Part shown: positions 8,260 to 15,985 of the stretch, one piece after another
Layout of the letters: every line of letters starts with the position of its first letter
Position numbering within the stretch: position 1 is the stretch's first letter
Origin: Sciscionella marina DSM 45152
GTDB taxonomy: Bacteria; Actinomycetota; Actinomycetes; Mycobacteriales; Pseudonocardiaceae
Direction of reading: 5' to 3'
DNA length: 64,000 nucleotides
Assembly (NCBI RefSeq): GCF_000379465.1
Contig: NZ_KB905403.1
Coordinates: 186,181 to 250,180, forward strand
The notes under the pieces: model-generated
Databases searched by the model: none
The model's input: the letters and a program-made list of their open reading frames with translations, nothing else
Told to the model about the DNA's origin: nothing
Made by a program: the position numbers and the translations under genes

Positions 8260-9263
8260 AATCCTTCTCCTCGCGCAATCCCATTCCGATCGGGATCACC
8301 AGCCTCGTGGTGATCGTGCTGCTGGTGGCCGCCGCGCTGAACTCGGACAACCTGCCGCTGATCGGCGGCGGCACGACCTACACCGCGAACGTGCGGGAAG
8401 CCGCGGGGCTGGACTCCGGGGCGACCGTACGCATCGGCGGGGTCAAGGCGGGCAAGGTTTCCGACGTCCGCCTCGACGGGGACCATGTGCGCGTCGATTT
8501 CCGGATCAAGGACGCGTTCATCGGGGACAAGAGCGAGGTCGCGATCAAACTGCAGACCCTGCTCGGGCAGAAATACCTCGACGTGGAATCGCGCGGTTCG
8601 AAGGCGCGCAATCCCGGCGACCCCATGGGAGAGAACACCGCCGAGTCGATCTACTACGACGTGCAGGACGCGTTCAACGGGCTCGCCGACCGGGTTTCCG
8701 ACATCAACACCGATCAGCTGGCGAACAGCCTGGAGACGCTGTCCGACACGTTCAAGGACACCCCGGCCAATGTTCGCTCCTCGCTGGACGGGTTGTCCCG
8801 AATCTCCAAGACGATCTCCTCGCGGGATGCCCAGCTGCAACAGTTGCTGAACAACACCAAGCAGATCTCGTCCACCCTGGCCAGCCGTAATCAGCAGGTG
8901 GAGAAGATCCTCGGGGACGGTAGCTCGCTGCTTTCCGAGATACAGCAACGTAAGCAGGCCATCGACACACTGCTGAAAATGGCCCAGCAGCTGTCGAAAC
9001 AGGTCGACGGACTGATCGACGAGAACGACGCGCAACTCAAGCCGGTGCTGGACAAGCTCAATCAGTTCACCGGCATGCTCGAACACAATCAGCAGAGCCT
9101 CGCGCGCGGTATTCAGAACCTGGCCCCGTTCGTCCGGGTGTTCAACAACGCGCTCGGCAACGGCCGCTGGTTCGACGCCTACATCTGCGGCCTGATCCTT
9201 CCCCCGTCCCTTCCCGGGGTGAACGGCGCCGACTGTTCCTGGCCACACGAGGGGGACAAATGA
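8256..9263 (+). CDS. mceC: MCE family protein, third (MceC-type)
   Basis: This 335-residue protein has an N-terminal membrane helix (PIGITSLVVIVLLVAAAL) and an MCE domain (YTANVREAAGLDSGATVRIGGVKAGKV, LLGQKYLDVE). An extended helical region rich in Gln/Ser/Asn follows. The C-terminal CGLILPPSLPGVNGADC segment is common in MceC. GTG 8256 overlaps the mceB stop (GTGA) and has GCGAGG at 8242-8247; an upstream in-frame GTG at 8247 is less likely. Confidence 0.9.
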   Translation: MKSFSSRNPIPIGITSLVVIVLLVAAALNSDNLPLIGGGTTYTANVREAAGLDSGATVRIGGVKAGKVSDVRLDGDHVRVDFRIKDAFIGDKSEVAIKLQTLLGQKYLDVESRGSKARNPGDPMGENTAESIYYDVQDAFNGLADRVSDINTDQLANSLETLSDTFKDTPANVRSSLDGLSRISKTISSRDAQLQQLLNNTKQISSTLASRNQQVEKILGDGSSLLSEIQQRKQAIDTLLKMAQQLSKQVDGLIDENDAQLKPVLDKLNQFTGMLEHNQQSLARGIQNLAPFVRVFNNALGNGRWFDAYICGLILPPSLPGVNGADCSWPHEGDK

Positions 9264-10468
9264 CGGCGAGCACGAAACTGCGGCTCGATCTCGCGCGCGG
9301 GATCGCGATCGGCTGCGTCGTCGCCCTGCTGCTCACCGCCGCGCTGTGGTGGGCCTTCTCGGCGGCGGCGGGCACCAAGGTCACCGCCTACTTCGCGAAC
9401 GGGATCGGCGTCTATCCCGGCGGCACCGTGCGGGTGCTCGGTGTCCCGGTCGGTTCGATCGACGAGGTCACCCCGCAGGACAACCGGGTCAAGGTGCAGA
9501 TGACCGTCGAGGACGGGGTGACCCTGCCCGCGAATCCGACGGCCGTGGTGATCCTGCCCTCGGTGGTCAGCGACCGCTACATCCAGCTGCCCCCGTTCCA
9601 CGGTGGCGCCAAGGCCGGGAAGAACACGATCATCGGGCTGAACCGGACGCGTACCCCGACCGAGATCGACGATGCCTACCGCACCCTCGACAAGTTGTCC
9701 CAGACCCTGGGTCCCAATGGTGCCAACAAGAACGGCGCGCTCTCCGATGTGCTCAACACCGGGGCGGCGAACCTCGCGGGCAACGGACAGAACATCGCCC
9801 AGACCCTGCAGGGCCTGTCCAAGGCGGCCGAGACCCTGAACAACAGCAAGGGCGATCTGTTCGGCACGGTGCAGGAGCTCGCCAAGTTCACCACCATGCT
9901 GCAGCAGAACGACGCCCAGGTGCAGGACTTCTCCAAGCGAGTCACCGATGTCTCCGGGTTTCTCGACGATGAACGCGGGGAGCTCACCGCGGCGGTCAAG
10001 GATCTCGGCCCGACCCTGGCCAAGGTCAAGGAGTTCGTCGGCAAGAACCGTGGCGGCATCAAGTCCAATGTGGACAATCTGACCAAGGTCAGCAAGACCA
10101 TCGCGGACAATCGGGGTCCGCTCGCCGAGACCCTCGACCTCGCCCCGCTCGCCCTGGACAACCTGTACGGCGCCTACAACGCGTCCTCGGGAACCCTGGA
10201 CGCGCGGCCCGCGCTGCAGGAGCTGACCGATCCACCGCTGACCATGCTGTGCACGATGATCAAGAACTTCGACCACAGCAAGCTGCCCCAGGACCTCGGC
10301 AAGGCCTGCCAGTCGGTCGCGGACATCGTGCAGGGCATCATCCCGCTGCCGCCGCTGTCCAGCGTGATCACCGCGCTGCGCCAGGGCAAACTCCCGCAGC
10401 TGCCCAAGCCCGCGCTGAACGCCCTCGAGTCGGCCAGCCAGAACGAGGCGCCGAAGGGAGGCAAGTGA
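9260..10468 (+). CDS. mceD: MCE family protein, fourth (MceD-type)
   Basis: This 402-residue Mce subunit has an N-terminal anchor (IAIGCVVALLLTAALWWAFSA) and an MCE domain with VTAYFANGIGVYPGGTVRVLGVPVGSI in parts; the 'NGIGVYPG' form is typical of MceD. A long helical domain and a C-terminal tail with paired Cys (LCTMIKN, KACQSV) follow. The ATG overlaps the mceC stop (ATGA), and it overlaps mceE by one base. Confidence 0.92.
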   Translation: MTASTKLRLDLARGIAIGCVVALLLTAALWWAFSAAAGTKVTAYFANGIGVYPGGTVRVLGVPVGSIDEVTPQDNRVKVQMTVEDGVTLPANPTAVVILPSVVSDRYIQLPPFHGGAKAGKNTIIGLNRTRTPTEIDDAYRTLDKLSQTLGPNGANKNGALSDVLNTGAANLAGNGQNIAQTLQGLSKAAETLNNSKGDLFGTVQELAKFTTMLQQNDAQVQDFSKRVTDVSGFLDDERGELTAAVKDLGPTLAKVKEFVGKNRGGIKSNVDNLTKVSKTIADNRGPLAETLDLAPLALDNLYGAYNASSGTLDARPALQELTDPPLTMLCTMIKNFDHSKLPQDLGKACQSVADIVQGIIPLPPLSSVITALRQGKLPQLPKPALNALESASQNEAPKGGK

Positions 10469-11916
10469 TGACCGCGTCGAACTCTCGCGAGGATCCCCGC
10501 GAGGATCCCAGCATCGCGGCCTTCTCCGCCCGGCGTGCCGAACGGGCCCGCAGGCACACCGAACGGGTGCGCGCCCGGACCGCGGCGGCCGCCTCCGTGA
10601 CACCGCCCGTGTCGAGCCGGAAGGCCAGGCGCACCAAGCGATTCGTCACCGCCGCCGCGATCGGGGCCTCGGTCAGCCTCGCGCTTACCGGATGCGGGCT
10701 GTCCAACGGCCTCTATGATGTGCCGCTTCCCGGCGGGGCGGACCTCGGCAGCGATCCGCTGACCCTGCACGTGCGGATGAACAACGTCTACGACCTCGTG
10801 CCCCAGGCCGCGGTGAAGATCCACAACGTCACCGTCGGCAAGGTCACCGACATCGCGCTGGCCAACAAGCAGTCCGGTAAGTGGCAGGCCGATGTCACCA
10901 TCGAGACCAACCGTGGGCAGACCAAGCTGCCGGAGAACGCCATGGGGCAGCTGCGCCAGACGAGCCTGCTCGGCGAGAAGTTCGTGGAACTGGTCGACCC
11001 GCCGGACGGCGCGCACGGCCGGCTCGCGAACAACGCGAAGCTGCAGGAGGACCCGAACTTCAACCACGTCGAGGTCGAGCAGATCTTCGGTGCCCTTTCC
11101 CTGCTGCTCAACAACGGCGGGCTGCCGCAGATCCGCACCATCTCCAATGAACTCAGCAATGCGATGAGCGGGCGGGAAGGCGATATCAAGGGCCTGCTGC
11201 GCAATCTCACCAACCTGGTGTCCACTTTGGACAGTCATTCCGGGGACATCCTCAAGGCACTGGACAACGCGCAGAAGTTGTCGGGAACTCTGGATGCGCA
11301 GAAGGACCGGCTCACCGGGGCGATCGACAACCTGACCCCAGGCCTGAAGACCCTGCGCGACCAGCGCACCCAGCTGGTGGGCATGCTCAAGGCGATGCAA
11401 CGGCTCTCCGGGGTCACCGTCGACACGATCGACAAGACCCGCACCGACATGATCGCCGACCTCAAGGCGCTCGAACCCAGCCTGCGCAAGCTCGCGGACA
11501 CCGGGGACAATCTGGCGAACTCGCTGCCGTTGCTGGCCACCATTCCGTTCGGGGACTACGCGGCCAAGACCTTCCGCGGCGACTACGACAACCTGTACGC
11601 GAACATCGACCTCGACCTCGGCCACCTCATCCAGAACATGGGCCGTTCCCGGCAGAACTTCCTGACCCAGACCGGGCTCTTTCCGCCGGGAACACCCGGG
11701 ATCAACGACCAGAACCCGCCGCAACCGGGACAACCGGACGCGGGCACCGGATCCGGGACGTACCCGAACGATCCGGACTACGGCAAGCCACCGCAACAGG
11801 TGCAGGGTCAGCAGCCACAACAAGAGGTCGGCCCGAACGCGCCGAGCGAGGGCAGCGGCAGTGGCGGCGGTCTCGGCGGCATCTTCGGAACCCTCTCCGG
11901 TGGAGGTGCCTTTTAG
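10468..11916 (+). CDS. mceE: MCE family lipoprotein (MceE-type)
   Basis: This is the lipid-anchored Mce subunit. A lipobox LTGC places the modified Cys at residue 76. It follows a hydrophobic segment (FVTAAAIGASVSLALTG) and an unusually long Arg/Ala-rich cytoplasmic leader of about 55 residues, including a tandem REDPREDP encoded by a 12-bp DNA repeat (10486-10509). The MCE domain follows (VRMNNVYDLVPQAAVKIHNVTVGKV), then a long helix and a Pro/Gln/Gly-rich tail. ATG 10468 shares a base with the mceD TGA; AAGGGAGG at 10454-10461 is the ribosome-binding site. The long leader could mean a different start, but no better-placed one is visible. Confidence 0.9.
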   Translation: MTASNSREDPREDPSIAAFSARRAERARRHTERVRARTAAAASVTPPVSSRKARRTKRFVTAAAIGASVSLALTGCGLSNGLYDVPLPGGADLGSDPLTLHVRMNNVYDLVPQAAVKIHNVTVGKVTDIALANKQSGKWQADVTIETNRGQTKLPENAMGQLRQTSLLGEKFVELVDPPDGAHGRLANNAKLQEDPNFNHVEVEQIFGALSLLLNNGGLPQIRTISNELSNAMSGREGDIKGLLRNLTNLVSTLDSHSGDILKALDNAQKLSGTLDAQKDRLTGAIDNLTPGLKTLRDQRTQLVGMLKAMQRLSGVTVDTIDKTRTDMIADLKALEPSLRKLADTGDNLANSLPLLATIPFGDYAAKTFRGDYDNLYANIDLDLGHLIQNMGRSRQNFLTQTGLFPPGTPGINDQNPPQPGQPDAGTGSGTYPNDPDYGKPPQQVQGQQPQQEVGPNAPSEGSGSGGGLGGIFGTLSGGGAF

Positions 11917-13170
11917 ATGATCACCAGAACCACCAAGATCAAACTGATCGTGTTCGTGATCGTGGCCATTCTCGGGGTCGGCTACGCGACCTGGCGCTAC
12001 GCGGGCGGGGACCGGGTCATCGGGAACACCACCTACACGGTCCCGATGAAACTCGGGGACACCAGCGGGATCTTCACCAATGCCGAGGTGACCTATCGCG
12101 GGGTGAAGGTCGGCCGGGTCGGCGAGGTGCGGCTGACCAAGACCGGGCTCGATGTGGACCTGGTCGTGGATCGCAGTGCGCCGCCCATTCCTGCCGAGGT
12201 GACCGGGACGATCGCCGACCGTTCCGCGGTCGGCGAGCAGTACGTGGACCTGAAACCCAAGCAGGGAGTCAGTTCCACGGGCCGAACCCTGGAAAACGAG
12301 CCGGAGGACAAGCGGACCATCGCCGCGGCGGACACCTCGGCCCCGTTGCCCACGCAGGACCTGATCAACGATGTGAACGGGCTGTCCACCTCGGTGCCGC
12401 TGGACTCGCTGCGCACCGTGGTCGACGAGGCGTACACGGCGTTCGGCGGCACCGGGCCGGATCTGCAGCGGTTGCTCGACGATTCGCAGAAGTTCATCTC
12501 GACCGCGCAGGACAACCTGCCCGCCACGCAGCAGTTGCTGGACACCAGCAGGACCGTGCTGGGCACCCAGATCAAGGAAGGCTCGAACCTCAAGCAGTTC
12601 GCGGGCGATCTGCGCGGGGTCTCCGCCTCGCTCAAGGGATCTGATGCCGACATCCGTTCGCTGATCGACAAAACCCCACCCGCGGCCCAGCAGGTCAACG
12701 GTCTGGTCAATGACAATGCGCAGAACTTCCCGAAGCTTCTCCCGCAGCTGTGGACCACATCCGAGGTGCTCCGTACCCGCAACAAGGGCCTGGAGCAGAC
12801 CTTCGTCGTGTACCCGATGCTGGCCGGTGCGGGTGACACGATCCTCGATGCGAACGGGAACGCGAACCTCGGTTTCGCGCTGAACCTGATGAACCCGGCA
12901 CCGTGTGTGCGCGGGTACGAGTCCACGAAGAAGCGGCCCGCCGCGGACACGAATCCCTTGCCGCAGAACAAACAGGCCTACTGTGCCGAGCCGAGCGGGA
13001 GCCCGATCAACGTGCGCGGCTCGGTGAACGCGCCGTACGCGGGTAAACCGGTCGAGGTCAAGCCGGTGCAGGCGCAGCAGCAGCCCAAGGACTCCCCGGC
13101 CGGTCTGCTCGGGATCACCCCGCTCGGGCCGGGTCCGCAGGACCTGCCGAAGGCCCTGGACTTGGATTGA
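11917..13170 (+). CDS. mceF: MCE family protein, sixth (MceF-type)
   Basis: This 417-residue last Mce subunit begins directly after the mceE stop codon. It has an N-terminal anchor (IKLIVFVIVAILGVGYAT) and an MCE domain (YTVPMKLGDTSGIFTNAEVTYRGVKVGRV; GEQYVDLKPK). An extended helical region and a Pro-rich C-terminus ending in an acidic tail follow. MceF ends the mkl-yrbE-mce core; two Mce-associated genes follow on the same strand. Confidence 0.92.
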   Translation: MITRTTKIKLIVFVIVAILGVGYATWRYAGGDRVIGNTTYTVPMKLGDTSGIFTNAEVTYRGVKVGRVGEVRLTKTGLDVDLVVDRSAPPIPAEVTGTIADRSAVGEQYVDLKPKQGVSSTGRTLENEPEDKRTIAAADTSAPLPTQDLINDVNGLSTSVPLDSLRTVVDEAYTAFGGTGPDLQRLLDDSQKFISTAQDNLPATQQLLDTSRTVLGTQIKEGSNLKQFAGDLRGVSASLKGSDADIRSLIDKTPPAAQQVNGLVNDNAQNFPKLLPQLWTTSEVLRTRNKGLEQTFVVYPMLAGAGDTILDANGNANLGFALNLMNPAPCVRGYESTKKRPAADTNPLPQNKQAYCAEPSGSPINVRGSVNAPYAGKPVEVKPVQAQQQPKDSPAGLLGITPLGPGPQDLPKALDLD

Positions 13171-13202
13171 CATACGTGCACGTGACAACGGCCGACTAGC
13201 AT
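13167..13202 (+). promoter_or_regulatory. Possible internal promoter with ACGTGCACGT palindrome
   Basis: TTGACA at 13167-13172 overlaps the mceF stop. Seventeen or more bases downstream lie only weak -10 candidates (GACTAG, TAGCAT). A perfect 10-bp palindrome, ACGTGCACGT (13174-13183), sits in the spacer and could be a regulator site. The downstream Mce-associated genes might therefore be transcribed separately. Confidence 0.3.
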
Positions 13203-13208
13203 GGAGCG

Positions 13209-13799
13209 ATGATGACGAGCAGTACCGGAATACGGGCACGCGCACGCAATCCGTACCTGATCGGTTCCGTCGTGCTGCTGGTGATCGCGCTCGGCTTCGC
13301 CATCTACTTCGGACTGGCCTGGATCCGGGCGAGCACCAGTCAGGACACGCAGTACGCGACCGCGCGCGAGGATGTGCTCCGGGTCGGCGGGCAGACCGCG
13401 ATCAACGTGACCACCATCGACTACCGCCGTCTCGACCAGCTCAAGGGTGAACTGGAGAATTCGACCACCGGGGATCTGCACGAGCAGGTCGGCAAGACCA
13501 TCGACAAATACAAGAAGCAGATGGGCGATACGAAACTCATCACCCGCAGCGATCTGGTGGAAAGCGCCGTGGTCAATCTGGACACGCACGCGAATACCGC
13601 CAGCATCCTCGCGGTGGTGAATTCGACGAACGAAACCCAGCAATCGGGCGACAAGAACTCTGATGACAAGAACAAGGCCGCCCCGAAATCCCAGCGGTTG
13701 CCCGTTACGGTCAATCTGACCCGGGCCGATGGGAATGCGCCGTGGAAGGCCAGTTCGGTCAGCGGCGCACCGGTCATGACCGGAGATTCAGGCAACTGA
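13209..13799 (+). CDS. Mce-associated membrane protein (Mas-type)
   Basis: This 196-residue protein has one N-terminal membrane helix (YLIGSVVLLVIALGFAIYFGLAW) and a C-terminal domain of the NTF2/SnoaL-like Mce-associated type (TAREDVLRVGGQTAINVTTIDYRRLDQ; NSTTGDLHEQV). The 'FA.YFG..WI' anchor followed by 'D..R.A....TYD' is the pattern of Mas proteins encoded downstream of mce operons, where they stabilise the transporter. Two adjacent ATGs (13209, 13212) compete; GGAG at 13203-13206 favours 13212. A Lys/Ser/Asp-rich insert near residue 145 looks disordered. Confidence 0.8.
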   Translation: MMTSSTGIRARARNPYLIGSVVLLVIALGFAIYFGLAWIRASTSQDTQYATAREDVLRVGGQTAINVTTIDYRRLDQLKGELENSTTGDLHEQVGKTIDKYKKQMGDTKLITRSDLVESAVVNLDTHANTASILAVVNSTNETQQSGDKNSDDKNKAAPKSQRLPVTVNLTRADGNAPWKASSVSGAPVMTGDSGN

Positions 13800-13848
13800 G
13801 CAAGGTCTGACAAGGGCAGCGTTCGAGGAGACCAGTGCTCGGGAAAGG

Positions 13849-14832
13849 ATGAACGTGGCACAACCGCCCCGCCGCCAACAACCGCAGCCGGGTCCGCGCC
13901 GTAAGGTCGCGGGCCGGGCGAACATGCAGTCCCGCGGTTCGTCCTCCTCGGCCGGGCTGCGCAGGCCTTCGCCGAAACCGCGCCCGGAACCCGAAGAGAC
14001 CACGCCCGAGGAAGCCGTAACCGAGGAAGCCGTAACCGAAGAGACCGCGCCCGAGGAAACCGTAGCCGAAGAAGCCGCGCCCGAAGCCGCGGCGCCGGCC
14101 GAGACCGAACCGCAAACCGAACAGACGGAACAGGCCGAACAAACCGAACAGACCGAGCCGGAGATCGCCGAGCCCATCGAGGAGGCGGGCAAACCGAAAC
14201 CGGTCGGCAGCAAGGCACGCCGCGGAACCGAGACCATTTCCTACCCGCCGCAGTCGGAGATGTCCGGCGCGGAGACGAAGAGCGAGCCCGCGGACCCGGC
14301 CGAGGCGCAGGACAAGCCGGTGCGGCTGCGCGGCGCGGCCATCATCACCGTGATCGCCGTACTGCTCGGTGGATTCGCCGTGTTCGCGGGGATCGCGGGC
14401 GCCAACGCGGGCGCGAACCTCGGCGACAACACCGCGATCGTGGACAACAAGACGACCACCCAGGTCAAGCAGCAGGCCACGAACGCACTGAACACCATGT
14501 TCAGCTTCGACTACAAGAACCCGGACAAGACCAAGAACGAGGCCAAGTCACTGATCCTCGGCAAGGTCAGCAGCCAGTACGACCAGCTGATGCAGGTGCT
14601 GCGGGACAACGGCGCGAAGAATCAGCTCTCGCTGTCCTCCGCGGTGCTTTCCATTGGTGTGCAACGGATCGAGGGAAACCGTTCGCGGGTGCTCGCGCTC
14701 ATGTCGCAGACCTACTCCAAGGGTGGGGGCAAGGGCGGCCAGCAGATCCCGACGCTGGGCATGATCCGCGCGGACCTGGAGTTCACGAACAACGCCTGGA
14801 AGGTCAGCGGACTGAAGATGCTGTCCTCCTGA
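13849..14832 (+). CDS. Mce-associated membrane protein with Glu/Thr/Ala repeat domain
   Basis: This 327-residue protein has three parts. Residues 1-45 are basic and Pro/Gln-rich. Residues ~45-110 are low-complexity repeats built from EEAVTEE, TEETAPEE and TEQTEQ units, matched by near-tandem DNA at 14000-14160. Then a membrane helix (AAIITVIAVLLGGFAVFAGIAGA) precedes a Mas-like external domain (NTMFSFDYKNPDKTKNEAKSLILGKVSSQYDQLM). FSFDY and the GLKML ending fit the Mce-associated family. Position and domain suggest a role with the Mce complex. The acidic repeat domain faces the cytoplasm by prediction and its role is unknown. Confidence 0.78.
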   Translation: MNVAQPPRRQQPQPGPRRKVAGRANMQSRGSSSSAGLRRPSPKPRPEPEETTPEEAVTEEAVTEETAPEETVAEEAAPEAAAPAETEPQTEQTEQAEQTEQTEPEIAEPIEEAGKPKPVGSKARRGTETISYPPQSEMSGAETKSEPADPAEAQDKPVRLRGAAIITVIAVLLGGFAVFAGIAGANAGANLGDNTAIVDNKTTTQVKQQATNALNTMFSFDYKNPDKTKNEAKSLILGKVSSQYDQLMQVLRDNGAKNQLSLSSAVLSIGVQRIEGNRSRVLALMSQTYSKGGGKGGQQIPTLGMIRADLEFTNNAWKVSGLKMLSS

Positions 14833-14836
14833 GCCG

Positions 14837-15739
14837 GTGCTCTCCGGCGAGGCACTGCGCTGGGCGCTCGACGCCGTAGCCGACGGGTCCGAGGTGGTCT
14901 CCGCGGCGGGATTGCGGCAGGGAGCCAACCCGTGGCTGCTGCGGTTCGAACCGGCAGGCCGACTCGAAGCGGCCGTGCTACGCCTCGGTGACCCCGCCGA
15001 TCCCGAACACCGCCGCCGGTTCGGCACCGAAGTGGCGGCGCTGCGGCTCGCCGGTCGGCACCGGTTACCCGCTGCGCGGCTGATCGCCGCCGACCTGGAC
15101 GGCAGCTCGGCGGGTGCGCTCGCGATCCTGACCACGGTGCTGCCCGGGCACAGCCGGATTCCGCGAGTCGCCTCCGCCGAGCGGCTGCGTCGCCTCGGTG
15201 CCACGGCGGCCGCGCTGGGCTCGGTCCCGTTGCGACCCGGGGCCGAACTCCCCCTGCGGACCCGCTCCATCGCGGACGTCGACTTCGCGGCGCGGCGTCA
15301 TGCCCAGGGCAGTACGGCGCTGCTCGATGCCGCCCAGGAACGACTGGAACAGCTGGCGGAGCCCGTCGGCCCGACGGTTTTCGTGCACGGCGATCTGTGG
15401 CACGGCAACACCCTGTGGTCCGGCGATCGGCTCACCGGCCTCGTCGACTGGGACTGCGCGGGTGCCGGGCCGCCGGGAGTCGATCTCGGCGGGGCGCGAT
15501 TCGACGCGGCCCTGAACTTCGGGCTCCCCGCGGCCGAGCAGGTGCTGCACGGCTGGCAACAGGCCACCGGCAGGCGGGCACACCGGTTCGCCTACTGGGA
15601 TCTCGTTGCGGCGTGCTGCACCCTCGCCGATATGGCGTACATCGTCCCCGTCGTCCACGATCAAGGCCGGACCGATCTCGACGCGGAAACCCTCGGCGGG
15701 CGCCGGGACGCGTTCCTCGAGGCCGCCCTGGCCGGGTGA
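14837..15739 (+). CDS. Aminoglycoside phosphotransferase-family kinase
   Basis: This 300-residue APH-fold kinase probably transfers phosphate to a small-molecule hydroxyl; its substrate is unknown. The catalytic loop VHGDLWHGNTLW (HGD....N, Brenner motif) and the metal-binding LVDWDCAG follow one another near residues 180-205. An N-terminal lobe without an obvious glycine-rich loop is usual for the family. It starts at GTG 14837, four bases after the preceding stop, so it may be read from the mce-associated transcript. A 32-bp piece of this gene (15409-15440) is repeated downstream at 15851-15882 (31 of 32 identical). Confidence 0.82.
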   Translation: MLSGEALRWALDAVADGSEVVSAAGLRQGANPWLLRFEPAGRLEAAVLRLGDPADPEHRRRFGTEVAALRLAGRHRLPAARLIAADLDGSSAGALAILTTVLPGHSRIPRVASAERLRRLGATAAALGSVPLRPGAELPLRTRSIADVDFAARRHAQGSTALLDAAQERLEQLAEPVGPTVFVHGDLWHGNTLWSGDRLTGLVDWDCAGAGPPGVDLGGARFDAALNFGLPAAEQVLHGWQQATGRRAHRFAYWDLVAACCTLADMAYIVPVVHDQGRTDLDAETLGGRRDAFLEAALAG

Positions 15740-15845
15740 TCAACTCCGCACGTCGACCGGGGGCAGAACGGTGACATCGATCGGCGTCGCGAGCAGCTCC
15801 GGGAGCTGGGCCCGGTAGTCCTTGTAGTGCGCGGACGTGCGGTGT
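15740..15845 (-). pseudogene. Truncated 3' remnant of an ABM-domain monooxygenase gene
   Basis: Read on the minus strand, this segment encodes HRTSAHYKDYRAQLPELLA and TPIDVTVLPPVDVRS, then stops at 15742-15740. It matches the last 34 residues of the intact ABM protein at 17397-17708 (HRASTHYKNYRAQLPDLLA, APINVTVLAPVDVLD). The 5' two-thirds is missing. The copy breaks off at about 15845, where a piece of the phosphotransferase gene begins. No start codon or ribosome-binding site is present. It lies in the same orientation as the intact copy. Confidence 0.85.
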
Positions 15846-15850
15846 GGCAG

Positions 15851-15882
15851 CACCCTGTGGTCCGGGGATCGGCTCACCGGCC
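15851..15882 (+). repeat. Displaced 32-bp copy of a phosphotransferase gene segment
   Basis: This stretch repeats 15409-15440, inside the phosphotransferase gene, with one mismatch and in the same orientation. The weaker similarity extends a few bases upstream (gtggca...). It is fused directly to the ABM pseudogene. No reading frame continues from it, so it is recombination debris. Confidence 0.8.
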
Positions 15883-15920
15883 GTATCTCCTTGCCAAGCG
15901 GCATCTGGACGAGAACGACC

Positions 15921-15959
15921 GGCGTGGGGTCGTGAACCTGTGGTTCACGACCCCACGCC
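15921..15959 (-). terminator. Long perfect hairpin downstream of the MFS gene
   Basis: A perfect 18-bp inverted repeat (15921-15938 with 15942-15959) has a 3-base loop. It lies 27 bases beyond the stop of the minus-strand MFS gene at 15986 and is the likely terminator of the ABM-MFS transcript. It lacks a clear T-tract on that strand. Confidence 0.7.
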
Positions 15960-15985
15960 GGGTATCCGTGTTCAGCGATTCGTGC

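Noticed and set aside
10174-13245. 1023-codon open frame on the minus strand opposite mceD-mceF
   Set aside because: It is an antisense shadow of three well-supported mce genes. Its sequence is low-complexity Arg/Gly/Leu/Val, as expected for GC-rich third-position frames, and it spans several gene boundaries.
15921-15959. Inverted repeat as the end of an insertion sequence
   Set aside because: The two arms are three bases apart and form a simple hairpin beyond the MFS stop. There is no transposase and no second copy, so it is read as a terminator.
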